This document shows positions 29,712 through 38,794 of a stretch of DNA of 64,000 bases, piece by piece (the stretch's first letter is position 1; each line of letters begins with the position of its first letter). The DNA comes from Frateuria_A sp035944355 (GTDB lineage Bacteria; Pseudomonadota; Gammaproteobacteria; Xanthomonadales; Rhodanobacteraceae), in contig NZ_DASZBH010000009.1 in assembly GCF_035944355.1 (NCBI RefSeq), positions 152,919 through 216,918 of the forward strand, given 5' to 3'. The notes under the pieces were generated by a model, which saw nothing but the letters and a program-made list of their open reading frames with translations, had not been told where the DNA came from and ran no database searches. Position numbers and translations under genes: made by a program.

Positions 29712-30315
29712 CAGGGCGGGCGGGGAGCACGGAACGGGGAACGGTGGGCAGGCGGATCTCGCCCGTTCCCCGTTCCCCGTTCCCCGTTCCCCTTCCTCCA
29801 CCCGCATCATCGGCATCGACCCCGGCAGCCAGCGCACCGGCTTCGGGATCATCGACGTCGACGCGGCGGGCAAGCTCGCCCACGTGTGCCACGGGGCGCT
29901 GGCGGTGGCGGGCGAGGACACTTTCCCGCTGCGCCTGAAACGCATCTTTGACGAGCTGACGGCGATCATCGCAAGCCACCGGCCGGCCGAATGCGGCATC
30001 GAGCGGGTGTTCATGGCGCGCAACCCCGATTCGGCGCTGAAGCTCGGCCAGGCGCGCGGCGCGGCGATCTGCGCGGTGGCGGCCCAGGGCCTGGCAGTGC
30101 ATGAATACGCGCCCACCGAAATCAAGCAGGCCGTGGTCGGCAGCGGCCGTGGCGACAAGAGTCAGGTGCAGCACATGATCGGTGTGCTGCTCGGCCTCAA
30201 AGGTCCGCTGCAGCCGGACGCGGCCGACGCGCTGGCGATCGCGGTAACCCATGCGCACACGCGCGCGAGCCTCGCGCGCGTGGGCATTCCCCGCACGGCC
30301 TGGAGACGGCGATGA
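29704..30315 (+). CDS. ruvC: Holliday junction resolvase RuvC with a repeat-encoded N-terminal extension
   Basis: 203 residues. The catalytic core begins IIGIDPGSQRTGFGIIDVD, where the first active-site Asp is residue 39; in E. coli RuvC it is residue 7. The further acidic residues (IERVFMARN; DAADALAIA near the end) are present. The only start codon in frame is the ATG at 29704, overlapping yebC. The first about 32 residues (ending RSPFPVPRSPSS) are encoded by heptamer locus 3, and no ATG, GTG or TTG exists closer to the core. Cleaves Holliday junctions with RuvAB; the extension is unlike family members. Stop overlaps ruvA by ATGA. Confidence 0.92.
   Translation: MASRAGGEHGTGNGGQADLARSPFPVPRSPSSTRIIGIDPGSQRTGFGIIDVDAAGKLAHVCHGALAVAGEDTFPLRLKRIFDELTAIIASHRPAECGIERVFMARNPDSALKLGQARGAAICAVAAQGLAVHEYAPTEIKQAVVGSGRGDKSQVQHMIGVLLGLKGPLQPDAADALAIAVTHAHTRASLARVGIPRTAWRRR
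29722..29792. repeat. Heptamer inverted array, locus 3 (inside ruvC 5' end)
   Basis: Left arm 29722-29742 is three units, GGGGAGC, ACGGAAC, GGGGAAC (two degenerate). Right arm 29765-29792 is four exact GTTCCCC units. Spacer 22 bases. The whole element lies within the ruvC reading frame, codons 7 to 30. Confidence 0.88.
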
Positions 30316-30911
30316 TCGGACGACTGCGCGGCATCCTGGTCTCCAAGCAGCCGCCCTGGCTGCTGGTGGACGTGGGCGGCGTCGGCTACGAGCTGGAAGC
30401 GCCGATGTCCACCATCTACGACCTGCCGCCCACGGGCAGGGAAGTCACCCTGCTCACCCATCACGCGGTGAAGGAGGACAGCGTCGCGCTGTACGGCTTC
30501 CTGCACGAGGCCGAGCGGGCGTTGTTCCGAAACCTGCAGAAGGTCTCGGGCATCGGCGCCAAGATCGCGCTGGCGGTGCTCTCGGGCGTGTCGACCAACG
30601 ATTTCGCCCGGCTGGTGCAAGCCGGGGACGTCGTGGCGCTGACCAAGATCCCGGGCATCGGCAAGAAGACCGCCGAACGCATCGTGGTCGAACTGCGGGA
30701 CCGTGTGGAGGGCATGGGCGTGGTTGCGCCGGGCGTCTTCGGCCGGAACGCGGGGGCACCCCTCGACCCGGCCGGCGAAGCCACCGTGGCTCTGCAGCAG
30801 CTCGGCTACAAGCCCGCCGAGGTGGCGCGGCTGGTGCAGAAGGTCGCGGCCGAGGGCGACGACGCCGAGGCGATCATCCGCAAGGCCCTGCGCGCCGCGC
30901 TCAGTGCCTGA
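30312..30911 (+). CDS. ruvA: Holliday junction branch migration protein RuvA
   Basis: 199 residues: MIGRLRGILVSKQPPWLLVD, an N-terminal OB fold, two helix-hairpin-helix motifs (VSGIGAKIALAVLSG and IPGIGKKTAERIVVEL), and the C-terminal RuvB-binding domain (AVTALQQLGYKPAE-like). It binds the four-way junction and recruits RuvB. Its ATG overlaps the ruvC stop by 4 bases. kup starts 9 bases downstream, between ruvA and ruvB. Confidence 0.95.
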   Translation: MIGRLRGILVSKQPPWLLVDVGGVGYELEAPMSTIYDLPPTGREVTLLTHHAVKEDSVALYGFLHEAERALFRNLQKVSGIGAKIALAVLSGVSTNDFARLVQAGDVVALTKIPGIGKKTAERIVVELRDRVEGMGVVAPGVFGRNAGAPLDPAGEATVALQQLGYKPAEVARLVQKVAAEGDDAEAIIRKALRAALSA

Positions 30912-30920
30912 AGCGAAGCC

Positions 30921-32831
30921 ATGAACGATACATCCGGCAGCCACGCGCACGCCGGCGCCCAACAGCTGCACGGCGCCAAGAGCACGCTGATCCTGGGCGC
31001 CATCGGCGTGGTGTTCGGCGACATCGGCACCAGTCCGCTGTACACGCTGGGCGAGGTGTTCCGACCGGAATACGGCCTGCATCCGTCCGAAAGCACCGTG
31101 TTGGGCGTGCTCTCGCTGGTCACCTGGGCGCTGATCACGGTGGTGGCGATCAAGTACGTAAGCCTGGTGATGCGCGCCGACAACCGCGGCGAGGGCGGCA
31201 TCATGGCGCTGATGACGCTGGCCCAGCGCGCGATCGGCGGCTCGCCCGCGGCGCGCCGCGTGGTGATGCTGATGGCGCTGCTCGGCGCGGCGCTGTTTTT
31301 CGGCGACGGCGTGATCACGCCGTCCATCTCGGTGCTGTCGGCCGTCGAGGGACTGGAGGTGATGGCGCCGGCGCTGGAGCGCTGGGTGGTGCCGCTGGCG
31401 GTATTGGTGCTCGTGTTCCTGTTCTGGCTGCAGCGGCACGGCACGGCCAAGGTCGGCACGCTGTTCGGGCCGGTGATGGCGCTGTGGTTCATGGCGCTGG
31501 CGGCGGTCGGCCTGTGGAACATCGTGCAGTCGCCGGACGTGCTAAGGGCGCTGTCGCCCTGGTACGCGGTGCGCTTCTTCGCCTCCCACGGCGCGATCTC
31601 CTTCGTCGCGCTGGGCGCCGTGGTGCTGTGCGTGACCGGCGCCGAGGCGCTGTACACCGACATGGGCCATTTCGGCCGCTTCCCGATCCGCGCGGCCTGG
31701 TTCGGTTTCGTGCTGCCGTCGCTGCTGCTCAACTACTACGGCCAGGGCGCGCTGTTGCTGCACGAGCCCAAGGCCGCGGTCAACCCGTTCTTCCACGCGG
31801 TGCCGGACTGGGCCGGCTATCCGATGATCCTGCTGGCCACGGCGGCGGCGGTGATCGCCTCGCAGGCGGTGATCTCCGGCGCGTTCTCGGTGACGCGCCA
31901 GGCGATCCAGCTCGGCTTCGTGCCGCGCATGCAGGTGGTGCATACCTCGCGCGAGGCGATCGGGCACATCTTCCTGCCCTGGGTGAACCGGGCGCTGATG
32001 GTGATGGTGATCCTCACCGTGGTCGGCTTCGGTTCCTCCAAGGCGCTGGGCGGCGCCTACGGCATCGCGGTCACCGGCACCATGGCGATCGACACCTTGC
32101 TGGTGATGCTGGTGGCCTGGCGCATGTGGAAGTGGAGCCTGGCGGTGGTGATCCCGCTGGCGCTGGCGCTGCTGTGCGTGGACCTGGCCTTCTTCGGCGC
32201 CAATACGCTGAAGATTCCGGACGGCGGCTGGTTCCCGCTGGTGCTGGGCCTGTTCCTGTTCGCCATCATGACCACCTGGCGGCGCGGCCGCGAACTGGTG
32301 GTGCGCGAGATCAAGCAGGGCGGCCTGGCGCTGGCGCCGTTCATCGCCAACATGGCCGAGCATCCGCCGCTGCGCGTGCCCGGCACGGCGGTGTTCCTCA
32401 CCGCCGACCAGCACGCGGTGCCGCACGCGCTGCTGCACAACCTCAAGCACAACAAGGTGCTGCACGAGCGTAACGTGATGCTGACCGTGCAGATCCTGGA
32501 GACGCCGGTGGCCGAGGCGGACGAGCGCATCGAGATCACGCCCATGCAAGGCCAGTTCTATGGCCTGGAGCTGCGCTTCGGCTTCGCCGAGGACCCGAAC
32601 ATCCCGCAGGCGCTGTCGCTGTGCAGCCGCGCCGGGCTCAGCTTCGACCTGATGGACACCACCTTCTTCCTCTCGCGCGAGACCATCGTCGCCGACGTGC
32701 GCCGCCCCGGCATGGCGCCGTGGCGGGACAAGCTGTTCGCCTTCCTGGCGCGCAATGCGCTGCCGGCCACCGCGTTCTTCCAGATTCCCGGCAACCGGCT
32801 GATCGAACTGGGCGCGCAGGTGGAGATCTGA
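30921..32831 (+). CDS. kup: Kup/HAK/KUP potassium uptake transporter
   Basis: 636 residues. It has the Kup signature LGAIGVVFGDIGTSPLYTLGE near residue 25-45, about 12 membrane helices, and a C-terminal cytoplasmic domain (about 480-636). It is a proton-coupled K+ uptake system. It is inserted between ruvA and ruvB, same direction, starting 9 bases after ruvA, so it may be co-transcribed with the resolvase genes. Ends six bases before heptamer locus 4. Confidence 0.94.
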   Translation: MNDTSGSHAHAGAQQLHGAKSTLILGAIGVVFGDIGTSPLYTLGEVFRPEYGLHPSESTVLGVLSLVTWALITVVAIKYVSLVMRADNRGEGGIMALMTLAQRAIGGSPAARRVVMLMALLGAALFFGDGVITPSISVLSAVEGLEVMAPALERWVVPLAVLVLVFLFWLQRHGTAKVGTLFGPVMALWFMALAAVGLWNIVQSPDVLRALSPWYAVRFFASHGAISFVALGAVVLCVTGAEALYTDMGHFGRFPIRAAWFGFVLPSLLLNYYGQGALLLHEPKAAVNPFFHAVPDWAGYPMILLATAAAVIASQAVISGAFSVTRQAIQLGFVPRMQVVHTSREAIGHIFLPWVNRALMVMVILTVVGFGSSKALGGAYGIAVTGTMAIDTLLVMLVAWRMWKWSLAVVIPLALALLCVDLAFFGANTLKIPDGGWFPLVLGLFLFAIMTTWRRGRELVVREIKQGGLALAPFIANMAEHPPLRVPGTAVFLTADQHAVPHALLHNLKHNKVLHERNVMLTVQILETPVAEADERIEITPMQGQFYGLELRFGFAEDPNIPQALSLCSRAGLSFDLMDTTFFLSRETIVADVRRPGMAPWRDKLFAFLARNALPATAFFQIPGNRLIELGAQVEI

Positions 32832-32836
32832 AGAGC

Positions 32837-32985
32837 GGGGAACGGGGAACAGGAAACGGGGAACGTGCAGGCGCCGGTGTGCCGGGGCCAGTGGTTTTGC
32901 CGATCCTCTTGATGTCGGTTGCGAGAGGATGTTCCCGTTCCCCGTTCCCCGTTCCCCGTTCCCCGTTCCCCGTTCCCCGTTCCCC
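32837..32985. repeat. Heptamer inverted array, locus 4 (kup-ruvB)
   Basis: Left arm 32837-32864 is GGGGAAC, GGGGAAC, AGGAAAC, GGGGAAC. Right arm 32931-32985 is eight GTTCCCC-type units (first lacks one C). Spacer 66 bases. Fills the gap between the kup stop and the ruvB start, 17 bases before the ruvB ATG. Confidence 0.9.
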
Positions 32986-33002
32986 TCGGCCATAATCCCC
33001 GC

Positions 33003-34049
33003 ATGACCGAGGCCCGCATCATCACTCCCGCCGCCCAGCTCGACGACGAGGCGCTGGAGGCGTCCATCCGCCCGAAGCGCCTGGACGACTACCTGGGCCA
33101 GCAGGCGGTGCGCGAGCAGCTGTCGATCTACATCGAGGCGGCCAGGCGGCGCGGCGGCGCACTGGACCACGTGCTGATCTTCGGGCCGCCGGGCCTGGGC
33201 AAGACCACGCTTTCCCACGTGATCGCCAACGAACTGGGCGTCAACATCCGTTCGACCTCCGGGCCCGTGCTGGAGCGCGCCGGCGATCTGGCCGCGCTGC
33301 TGACGAACCTCGAGAAGAACGACGTGTTGTTCGTCGACGAGATCCATCGCCTTTCGCCGGTGGTGGAGGAAGTGCTCTACCCGGCGATGGAAGACTTCCA
33401 GATCGACATCATGATCGGCGAGGGCCCGGCCGCGCGCTCGATCAAGCTGGACCTGCCGCCGTTCACGCTGATCGGCGCGACCACGCGCGCTGGCCTGCTT
33501 ACGGCTCCCCTGCGCGACCGCTTCGGCATCGTGCAGCGGCTGGAGTTCTATTCGCCCGGCGAGCTCACGGCCATCGTGCGCCGCTCGGCGCGCATCCTGG
33601 GCATCGAGTGCGAGGCCGAGGGCGCGGCCGAAATCGCCCGCCGCGCTCGCGGCACCCCGCGCATCGCCAACCGCCTGCTGCGCCGCGTACGCGACTACGC
33701 CGAGGTGCGCGCCGGCGGCAGGATCACCCGCGAGGCGGCGCAGGCGGCGATGGACATGCTGAAAGTGGATGCCGAAGGCTTCGACGAACTGGACCGGCGC
33801 ATGCTCGCCACGATCATCGAGAATTTCGACGGCGGTCCGGTGGGCGTGGAATCCCTGGCCGCCGCGCTGTCGGAGGACCGCGGTACGCTGGAGGACGTGG
33901 TCGAGCCCTACCTGATCCAGCAGGGTTTCCTGGTCCGCACCGCGCGCGGGCGCATGGCCAGCGCCAAGGCCTGGCGGCACCTGGGACGCAACCCGCCGCC
34001 GCGGCAGACCATGGTCGGCGACATGTTCGGTGACGGCGTGGAAGGCTGA
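33003..34049 (+). CDS. ruvB: Holliday junction ATPase RuvB
   Basis: 348 residues. Walker A GPPGLGKTTLSHVIA, Walker B FVDEIHRL, sensor GATTRAGLLTAPLRDRFG and the C-terminal winged helix with QQGFLVRTARGRMAS. It is the hexameric motor that drives RuvAB branch migration. The start MTEARIITPAAQ at 33003 is chosen from family alignment. A longer frame from about 32919 would read through the repeat (VPVPRSPFPVPRSP); it is open but unlike RuvB. Separated from ruvA by kup and heptamer locus 4. Confidence 0.95.
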   Translation: MTEARIITPAAQLDDEALEASIRPKRLDDYLGQQAVREQLSIYIEAARRRGGALDHVLIFGPPGLGKTTLSHVIANELGVNIRSTSGPVLERAGDLAALLTNLEKNDVLFVDEIHRLSPVVEEVLYPAMEDFQIDIMIGEGPAARSIKLDLPPFTLIGATTRAGLLTAPLRDRFGIVQRLEFYSPGELTAIVRRSARILGIECEAEGAAEIARRARGTPRIANRLLRRVRDYAEVRAGGRITREAAQAAMDMLKVDAEGFDELDRRMLATIIENFDGGPVGVESLAAALSEDRGTLEDVVEPYLIQQGFLVRTARGRMASAKAWRHLGRNPPPRQTMVGDMFGDGVEG

Positions 34050-34186
34050 GCCCCGGCTCGCCCCCTCCGTGCTGCGGGCAACGTGCCGCAACCCCGGGAT
34101 CGAGCGCGGTAGGCGTTCCCTCTGCCGTTCCACGGGGATGTGCCTCAAGGGCGCTCTTGCGACCAACTTCACTACACGGATCCGAC

Positions 34187-34603
34187 ATGCCCACAGCCCC
34201 CTTCACCTGGCCCGTCCGCGTCTACTGGGAAGACACCGATGCCGGCGGCGTGGTCTACCACGCCAGCTACCTGCGCTTCTTCGAGCGCGCCCGCAGCGAG
34301 TGGCTGCGGGCCCAGGGCGTGGACCAGCTGGCCTTCAAGGAGGCCACCGGCCTGGCCTTCATGGTCCGCTCGATGGAGCTCGATTTCCTGCGCCCGGCCC
34401 TGCTGGATGATGAACTGTCGGTGACGGTCGCCATCCAAGAATGGCGCGCAGCCAGTATCCTGTTCGGTCAAGCGATCGGCCGGGCGGACGGCACGGAGCT
34501 GGTCCGCGCCCAGGTGCGGGTCGCCTGCGTGGACCTCCGCCGCATGCGCCCGGCGCCGATCCCGGCCGACCTCATCCCCGGCCTCGACCCCTCTAAGACC
34601 TGA
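34187..34603 (+). CDS. ybgC: YbgC acyl-CoA thioesterase (hot-dog fold)
   Basis: 138 residues: TWPVRVYWEDTDAGGVVYHA (with the active Asp/His), FFERARSEWLRAQG, and VRVACVDLRRMRPAPIP. This is the Tol-Pal-linked 4-hydroxybenzoyl-CoA thioesterase-family pattern. It hydrolyses acyl-CoAs or acyl carrier protein in lipid metabolism and is co-located with tolQRAB-pal in many Gram-negatives. The ATG at 34187 is chosen over an upstream one at 34157 because the core starts near PFTWPVRVY. First gene of the tol cluster. Confidence 0.92.
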   Translation: MPTAPFTWPVRVYWEDTDAGGVVYHASYLRFFERARSEWLRAQGVDQLAFKEATGLAFMVRSMELDFLRPALLDDELSVTVAIQEWRAASILFGQAIGRADGTELVRAQVRVACVDLRRMRPAPIPADLIPGLDPSKT

Positions 34604-34625
34604 GCATGCGGAGAACCCCCAAGCC

Positions 34626-35312
34626 ATGAACGGTGGATTGAACATTTTCAAGCTGGTCGCCGAGGCCAGCCTGCCCGTGCAGCTGGTGATGCTGCTCTTG
34701 CTGGTGTTCTCCTTCCTGTCGTGGGTCATCATCATCCGCAAGTATTCGCAGATGAAGGCGGCGACGGAAAACGCCGAGGCGTTCGAGGAACGCTTCTGGT
34801 CGGGTGGCGACCTGGCGGGCCTGTTCCGTGAAGTCAGCGCACGCCATGCCGACAATGGCGGTCTGGAGACCATCTTCGAATCGGGCTTCCGCGAATTCGC
34901 GCGCCAGCGCCAGCGCAAGACGAACGACATGCGCATCGTGATGGAGGGCACCGAGCGCGCCATGCGCGTGGCCGGCACGCGCGAGATCGGCCGGCTCGAG
35001 CGCAATCTGGAATTCCTCGCCAACGTCGGCTCGATCAGCCCCTACGTGGGCCTGTTCGGCACCGTGTGGGGCATCATGGGCGCCTTCCAGGGCCTGGGCG
35101 AGGTCAAGGACGTGACCATCGCCGTGGTCGCCCCGCACATCTCCGAGGCGCTGATCGCCACCGCCATGGGCCTGTTCGCCGCGATCCCGGCGGTGTGGGC
35201 GTACAACCGCTACGCCAACAAGGTCGAGCGCGTGGCTTCGCGCTACGAGGTGTTCCAGGAGGAGTTCTCCTCGGTGCTGCAGCGGCAGATCCAGACCGAC
35301 GAAGCGCTCTGA
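34626..35312 (+). CDS. tolQ: Tol-Pal system proton channel TolQ
   Basis: 228 residues with three membrane helices: MNGGLNIFKLVAEASLPVQL start, helix 1 about 18-38, then VGLFGTVWGIMGAFQGLGEV and EALIATAMGLFAAIPAVWAYN. The ExbB/TolQ proton-channel family. With TolR it uses the proton gradient to energise TolA during cell constriction. Begins 22 bases after ybgC with GGAG-type RBS. Confidence 0.95.
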   Translation: MNGGLNIFKLVAEASLPVQLVMLLLLVFSFLSWVIIIRKYSQMKAATENAEAFEERFWSGGDLAGLFREVSARHADNGGLETIFESGFREFARQRQRKTNDMRIVMEGTERAMRVAGTREIGRLERNLEFLANVGSISPYVGLFGTVWGIMGAFQGLGEVKDVTIAVVAPHISEALIATAMGLFAAIPAVWAYNRYANKVERVASRYEVFQEEFSSVLQRQIQTDEAL

Positions 35313-35322
35313 GGGGCAGGCC

Positions 35323-35764
<442 letters not shown>

Positions 35765-35778
<14 letters not shown>

Positions 35779-36706
35779 GGGCACTTCCACGGCGGTCGTC
35801 CTTTCCGCCGTACTGCACTTGGGTATCGTCGGCTTCCTCGCGCTGGCGATCGTGCCGTGCTCGTTCTACGAAAGCCTGTTCAGCGCGCTGCATCTGCCGG
35901 CGAGCTGGAACCCGATCACCTGCGCCAAGCCGCTCCAGCTGCAGGGCCCGGTCATCGAGGCCACGCTGATCGGCCCCACCGGCGCGCCGCCGCCCAAGCC
36001 GGTCAAGAACGCCAAGCGCGAGCCGACCACGCCGCCGCCGCCCAGCGTACCGCCGCCGCAGGTGCAGACGCCGCCACCACAGATCAAGACGCTGCCGCCG
36101 CCGCCGGAGCATCCGGACGTGGTCGACCAGGAAAAGGTCGTCGCCGACGCCCTGCAGAAGGCCGAAGACGCGAAGAAGGAACAGGAAGAAAAGCAGCGCC
36201 AGCGGCAGGCCGAGCTGGACGCGCAGGCGGCCAAGAAAAAGGAAGAGCAGAAAAAGCAGCTCGACGAGCTGTTCGCCAAGATGGACGCCGCCGCGGCGGC
36301 CCGCCAGAAGCTGGAGAACAAGGCCAAACAGGCCAAGCAGCAGATGGAGGACCTCAAGAACGCGCAGGACACCGGCGAGGCCAACCTGCCCAACGCGGCA
36401 CAGCGCCAGACCGGCAACAACGCCCAGAACAGCGCGCTGACGGATCAGTATCTAGCTGCCATTCAGAATGCGGTCACGCCCAACTGGTTACGTCCGGATA
36501 ACATGCCGGATGTTCCGTGCGTCGTGCACATCGTGCAGCTGCCCGGCGGCGACGTGATGAGCGCCAAGGTCGATGCGGGCTGTCCCTACGACGACGCCGG
36601 CAAGCGCTCCATCGAGAATGCCGTGCTGCGCACGAAAACCTTGCCCTACAAGGGTTTCGAGAGCGTTTTCCAGCGCGAAATCACGCTTACCTTCCGGCCG
36701 CAGTGA
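35765..36706 (+). CDS. tolA: Tol-Pal energy transducer TolA
   Basis: 313 residues: one N-terminal membrane helix (AVVLSAVLHLGIVGFLALAI), a proline-rich stretch (about 80-115), a Lys/Glu/Ala-rich coiled coil (about 115-200), and a C-terminal globular domain (about 210-313) ending in a conserved beta sheet with a Cys pair (VPCVVHIVQL, DAGCPYDDAG). It reaches across the periplasm to TolB and Pal. Overlaps tolR by 14 bases. Confidence 0.93.
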
Positions 36707-36713
36707 GTCCTTC

Positions 36714-38033
36714 ATGCGCAAACTGAAATCGCTCTTGTCCCTTGCCGCCGTGTGCCTGGTGGCCCTTCTTGCCGCCGCGCCGGCGGGTGCGCAGTCGCTG
36801 AACGTCGACATCGTCGGCGGCCTGAAGACCGCCACGCCGATCGTCGTGGTGCCGTTCGCGCAGGCAGGCGGCGCGCCGCTGCCCACCGACGTGGCCGACG
36901 TGATCCGCAACGATTTCAACCGCTCGGGCAAGTTCCGCGCGCTGGCCAAGAGCGAGATCGTCGAGTCGCCTTCGCGCGGCGCGGACATCAAATTCGCCAC
37001 CTGGCGGCTGCTCAAGCAGGACTACATCACCGTCGGGCGCATCAGCGACGCCGGCGGCGGCCTGCTCAAGGTCGAGTACGAGCTGTGGGACGTCAACAAG
37101 CAGCAGAACCTGCTGGCGCAGTCCTATACCGCCCCGGCCGGCGACTTGCGCGGCGTGGCGCACCAGATCGCCGACGCGATCTACGAGAAGATCACCGGCG
37201 TGCGCGGCGCGTTCTGGACCCGCATCGCCTACGTCACCGCCGTGGGCCTGGGCAACAACACCACCTACTCGCTGATCGTGGCCGATTCGGACGGCTACAA
37301 CCCGCAGGTCGTGGCCCGCTCGCGCGAGTCGCTGCTGTCGCCGGCCTGGTCGCCGGACGGCAAGAAGATCGCCTATGTGTCCTTCGAGAGTGGCAACTCG
37401 CAGGTCTACATCCAGGACGTCACCACCGGCTCGCGCCAGCTGATCGCCGCGCACAAGAAGGGCATCAACGGCGCGCCGGCCTGGTCGCCGGACGGCAGCA
37501 AGCTGGCGGTGTCGCTCTCCTTCGTGGGCAACCCGGAGATCTACGTGATCGACATGGCCAGCCGCCACGAGACGCGCCTGACCCACAGCCTGTCGATCGA
37601 TACCGAGCCGACCTGGGCGCCGGACGGCCAGAGCATCTACTTCACCTCCGACCGCTCCGGGCGGCCGCAGATCTACCAGATGCCCGCCACCGGCGGCACG
37701 CCCACGCGCATCAGCTTCCAGGGCCAGAACAACGCCAACGCCGACGTCAGCTACGACGGCAAGCAGATCGCCATGGTGCAGGGCAACGGGAACGTGTATC
37801 GTATTGCCATTATGGATCGCAGTCTGGGTGGGCAGGTGCGCTTCATCTCGCCCGGCCCGATTGACGACTCCCCGAGCTTCGCACCGAACGCCAGCATGCT
37901 GTTGTACGCGGCCACGGAAGGACGCCGCGGCGTGCTGTATGCCGTTTCGGCCGATGGCCAGGTCCGTCAACGTCTCGTGCTGTCCGACGGCGACGTACGC
38001 GAACCGGCCTGGGGCCCGTACCGGCAGCGTTGA
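36714..38033 (+). CDS. tolB: Periplasmic Tol-Pal protein TolB
   Basis: 439 residues: signal peptide ending near AGAQ (residues 1-26), an N-terminal alpha/beta domain, then WD40-like beta-propeller repeats (SPAWSPDGKKIAYVSFESG; GAPAWSPDGSKLAVSLSF; EPTWAPDGQSIYFTSDRSG). It binds Pal and TolA. Start chosen at ATG 36714 so that a signal peptide leads. 7 bases after tolA. Confidence 0.94.
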   Translation: MRKLKSLLSLAAVCLVALLAAAPAGAQSLNVDIVGGLKTATPIVVVPFAQAGGAPLPTDVADVIRNDFNRSGKFRALAKSEIVESPSRGADIKFATWRLLKQDYITVGRISDAGGGLLKVEYELWDVNKQQNLLAQSYTAPAGDLRGVAHQIADAIYEKITGVRGAFWTRIAYVTAVGLGNNTTYSLIVADSDGYNPQVVARSRESLLSPAWSPDGKKIAYVSFESGNSQVYIQDVTTGSRQLIAAHKKGINGAPAWSPDGSKLAVSLSFVGNPEIYVIDMASRHETRLTHSLSIDTEPTWAPDGQSIYFTSDRSGRPQIYQMPATGGTPTRISFQGQNNANADVSYDGKQIAMVQGNGNVYRIAIMDRSLGGQVRFISPGPIDDSPSFAPNASMLLYAATEGRRGVLYAVSADGQVRQRLVLSDGDVREPAWGPYRQR

Positions 38034-38154
38034 GTTTTATTGACCGCTGGGCGCCAACGCGTCCGGCGGAACGGCCATGGAATGGGCCGAAACGACGCTT
38101 CGGCGTCAGTTCGCTTCTGGCGGGCGCCTCCCAAAGGGCGTTGGCCAATCGGTC

Positions 38155-38176
38155 GCCAGGGCCTTTAGCGCCTGGC
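38155..38176 (+). terminator. Hairpin between tolB and pal
   Basis: GCCAGG (38155-38160) and CCTGGC (38171-38176) form a 6-bp stem in the 254-base tolB-pal gap. A second inverted repeat, TCAAAC-CC-GTTTGA (38261-38274), sits just before the pal Shine-Dalgarno (GAAGGA). Possible attenuation or processing signals, low certainty. Confidence 0.3.
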
Positions 38177-38287
38177 CCGCGGCAGTACCAAGCGTCACAC
38201 AACAAGCCGGACCACCGGCGACCACCACCCGAAACCGCAATCGTCATTGACTGTCGGAACTCAAACCCGTTTGAAGGAACATCACCC

Positions 38288-38794
38288 ATGAATAAGACCG
38301 CTCGCGTCGCCCTGGTCGCCCTGCTCTGCGTTGGCGCGGCCGCTTGCTCCAAGAAGCAGGAAGTCAAGCCGCAGCCCCAGCCGGAGCAGGCTCCGGTCAC
38401 CCAGCCGGCGCAGACCAACAACAAGTACACCCCGGCCGACCTCGACACCGACGCCTGCCTGCGTCAGCGCGTCGTGTACTTCGATTTCGACAAGACCGAG
38501 ATCAAGCCGGAGTTCCAGCAGATCATGGCGTGCCACGCCAAGTACCTGCAGGACCGTCCGGAATCGCACATCCGTCTGGAAGGCAACACCGACGAGCGCG
38601 GCACCCGCGAATACAACCTGGGTCTGGGCGAGCGCCGCGGCAATGCCGTGTCCGACGCCCTGCAGGCCAACGGCGGCCAGGCCAGCCAGCTCGAAGTGAT
38701 CTCCTACGGCAAGGAAAAGCCGGTGTGCCGTGAGCACAACGAGGATTGCTGGAGCAAGAACCGCCGCGTCGAGATCGTCTACACGGCGAAGTAA
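38288..38794 (+). CDS. pal: Peptidoglycan-associated lipoprotein Pal
   Basis: 168 residues. The signal peptide has lipobox GAAAC (Cys20). A Pro/Gln linker leads to the OmpA-like domain: VYFDFDKTEIKPEFQ, RLEGNTDERGTREYNLGLGE, RRGNAVSDAL, NRRVEIVY. It binds peptidoglycan and TolB and anchors the outer membrane. A 1-base overlap links it to cpoB. Confidence 0.95.
   Translation: MNKTARVALVALLCVGAAACSKKQEVKPQPQPEQAPVTQPAQTNNKYTPADLDTDACLRQRVVYFDFDKTEIKPEFQQIMACHAKYLQDRPESHIRLEGNTDERGTREYNLGLGERRGNAVSDALQANGGQASQLEVISYGKEKPVCREHNEDCWSKNRRVEIVYTAK

Noticed and set aside
32919..33002. Longer RuvB start reading through the heptamer array
   Set aside because: The frame is open only because the repeat has no stops. 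MTEARIITPA at 33003 matches the family start.
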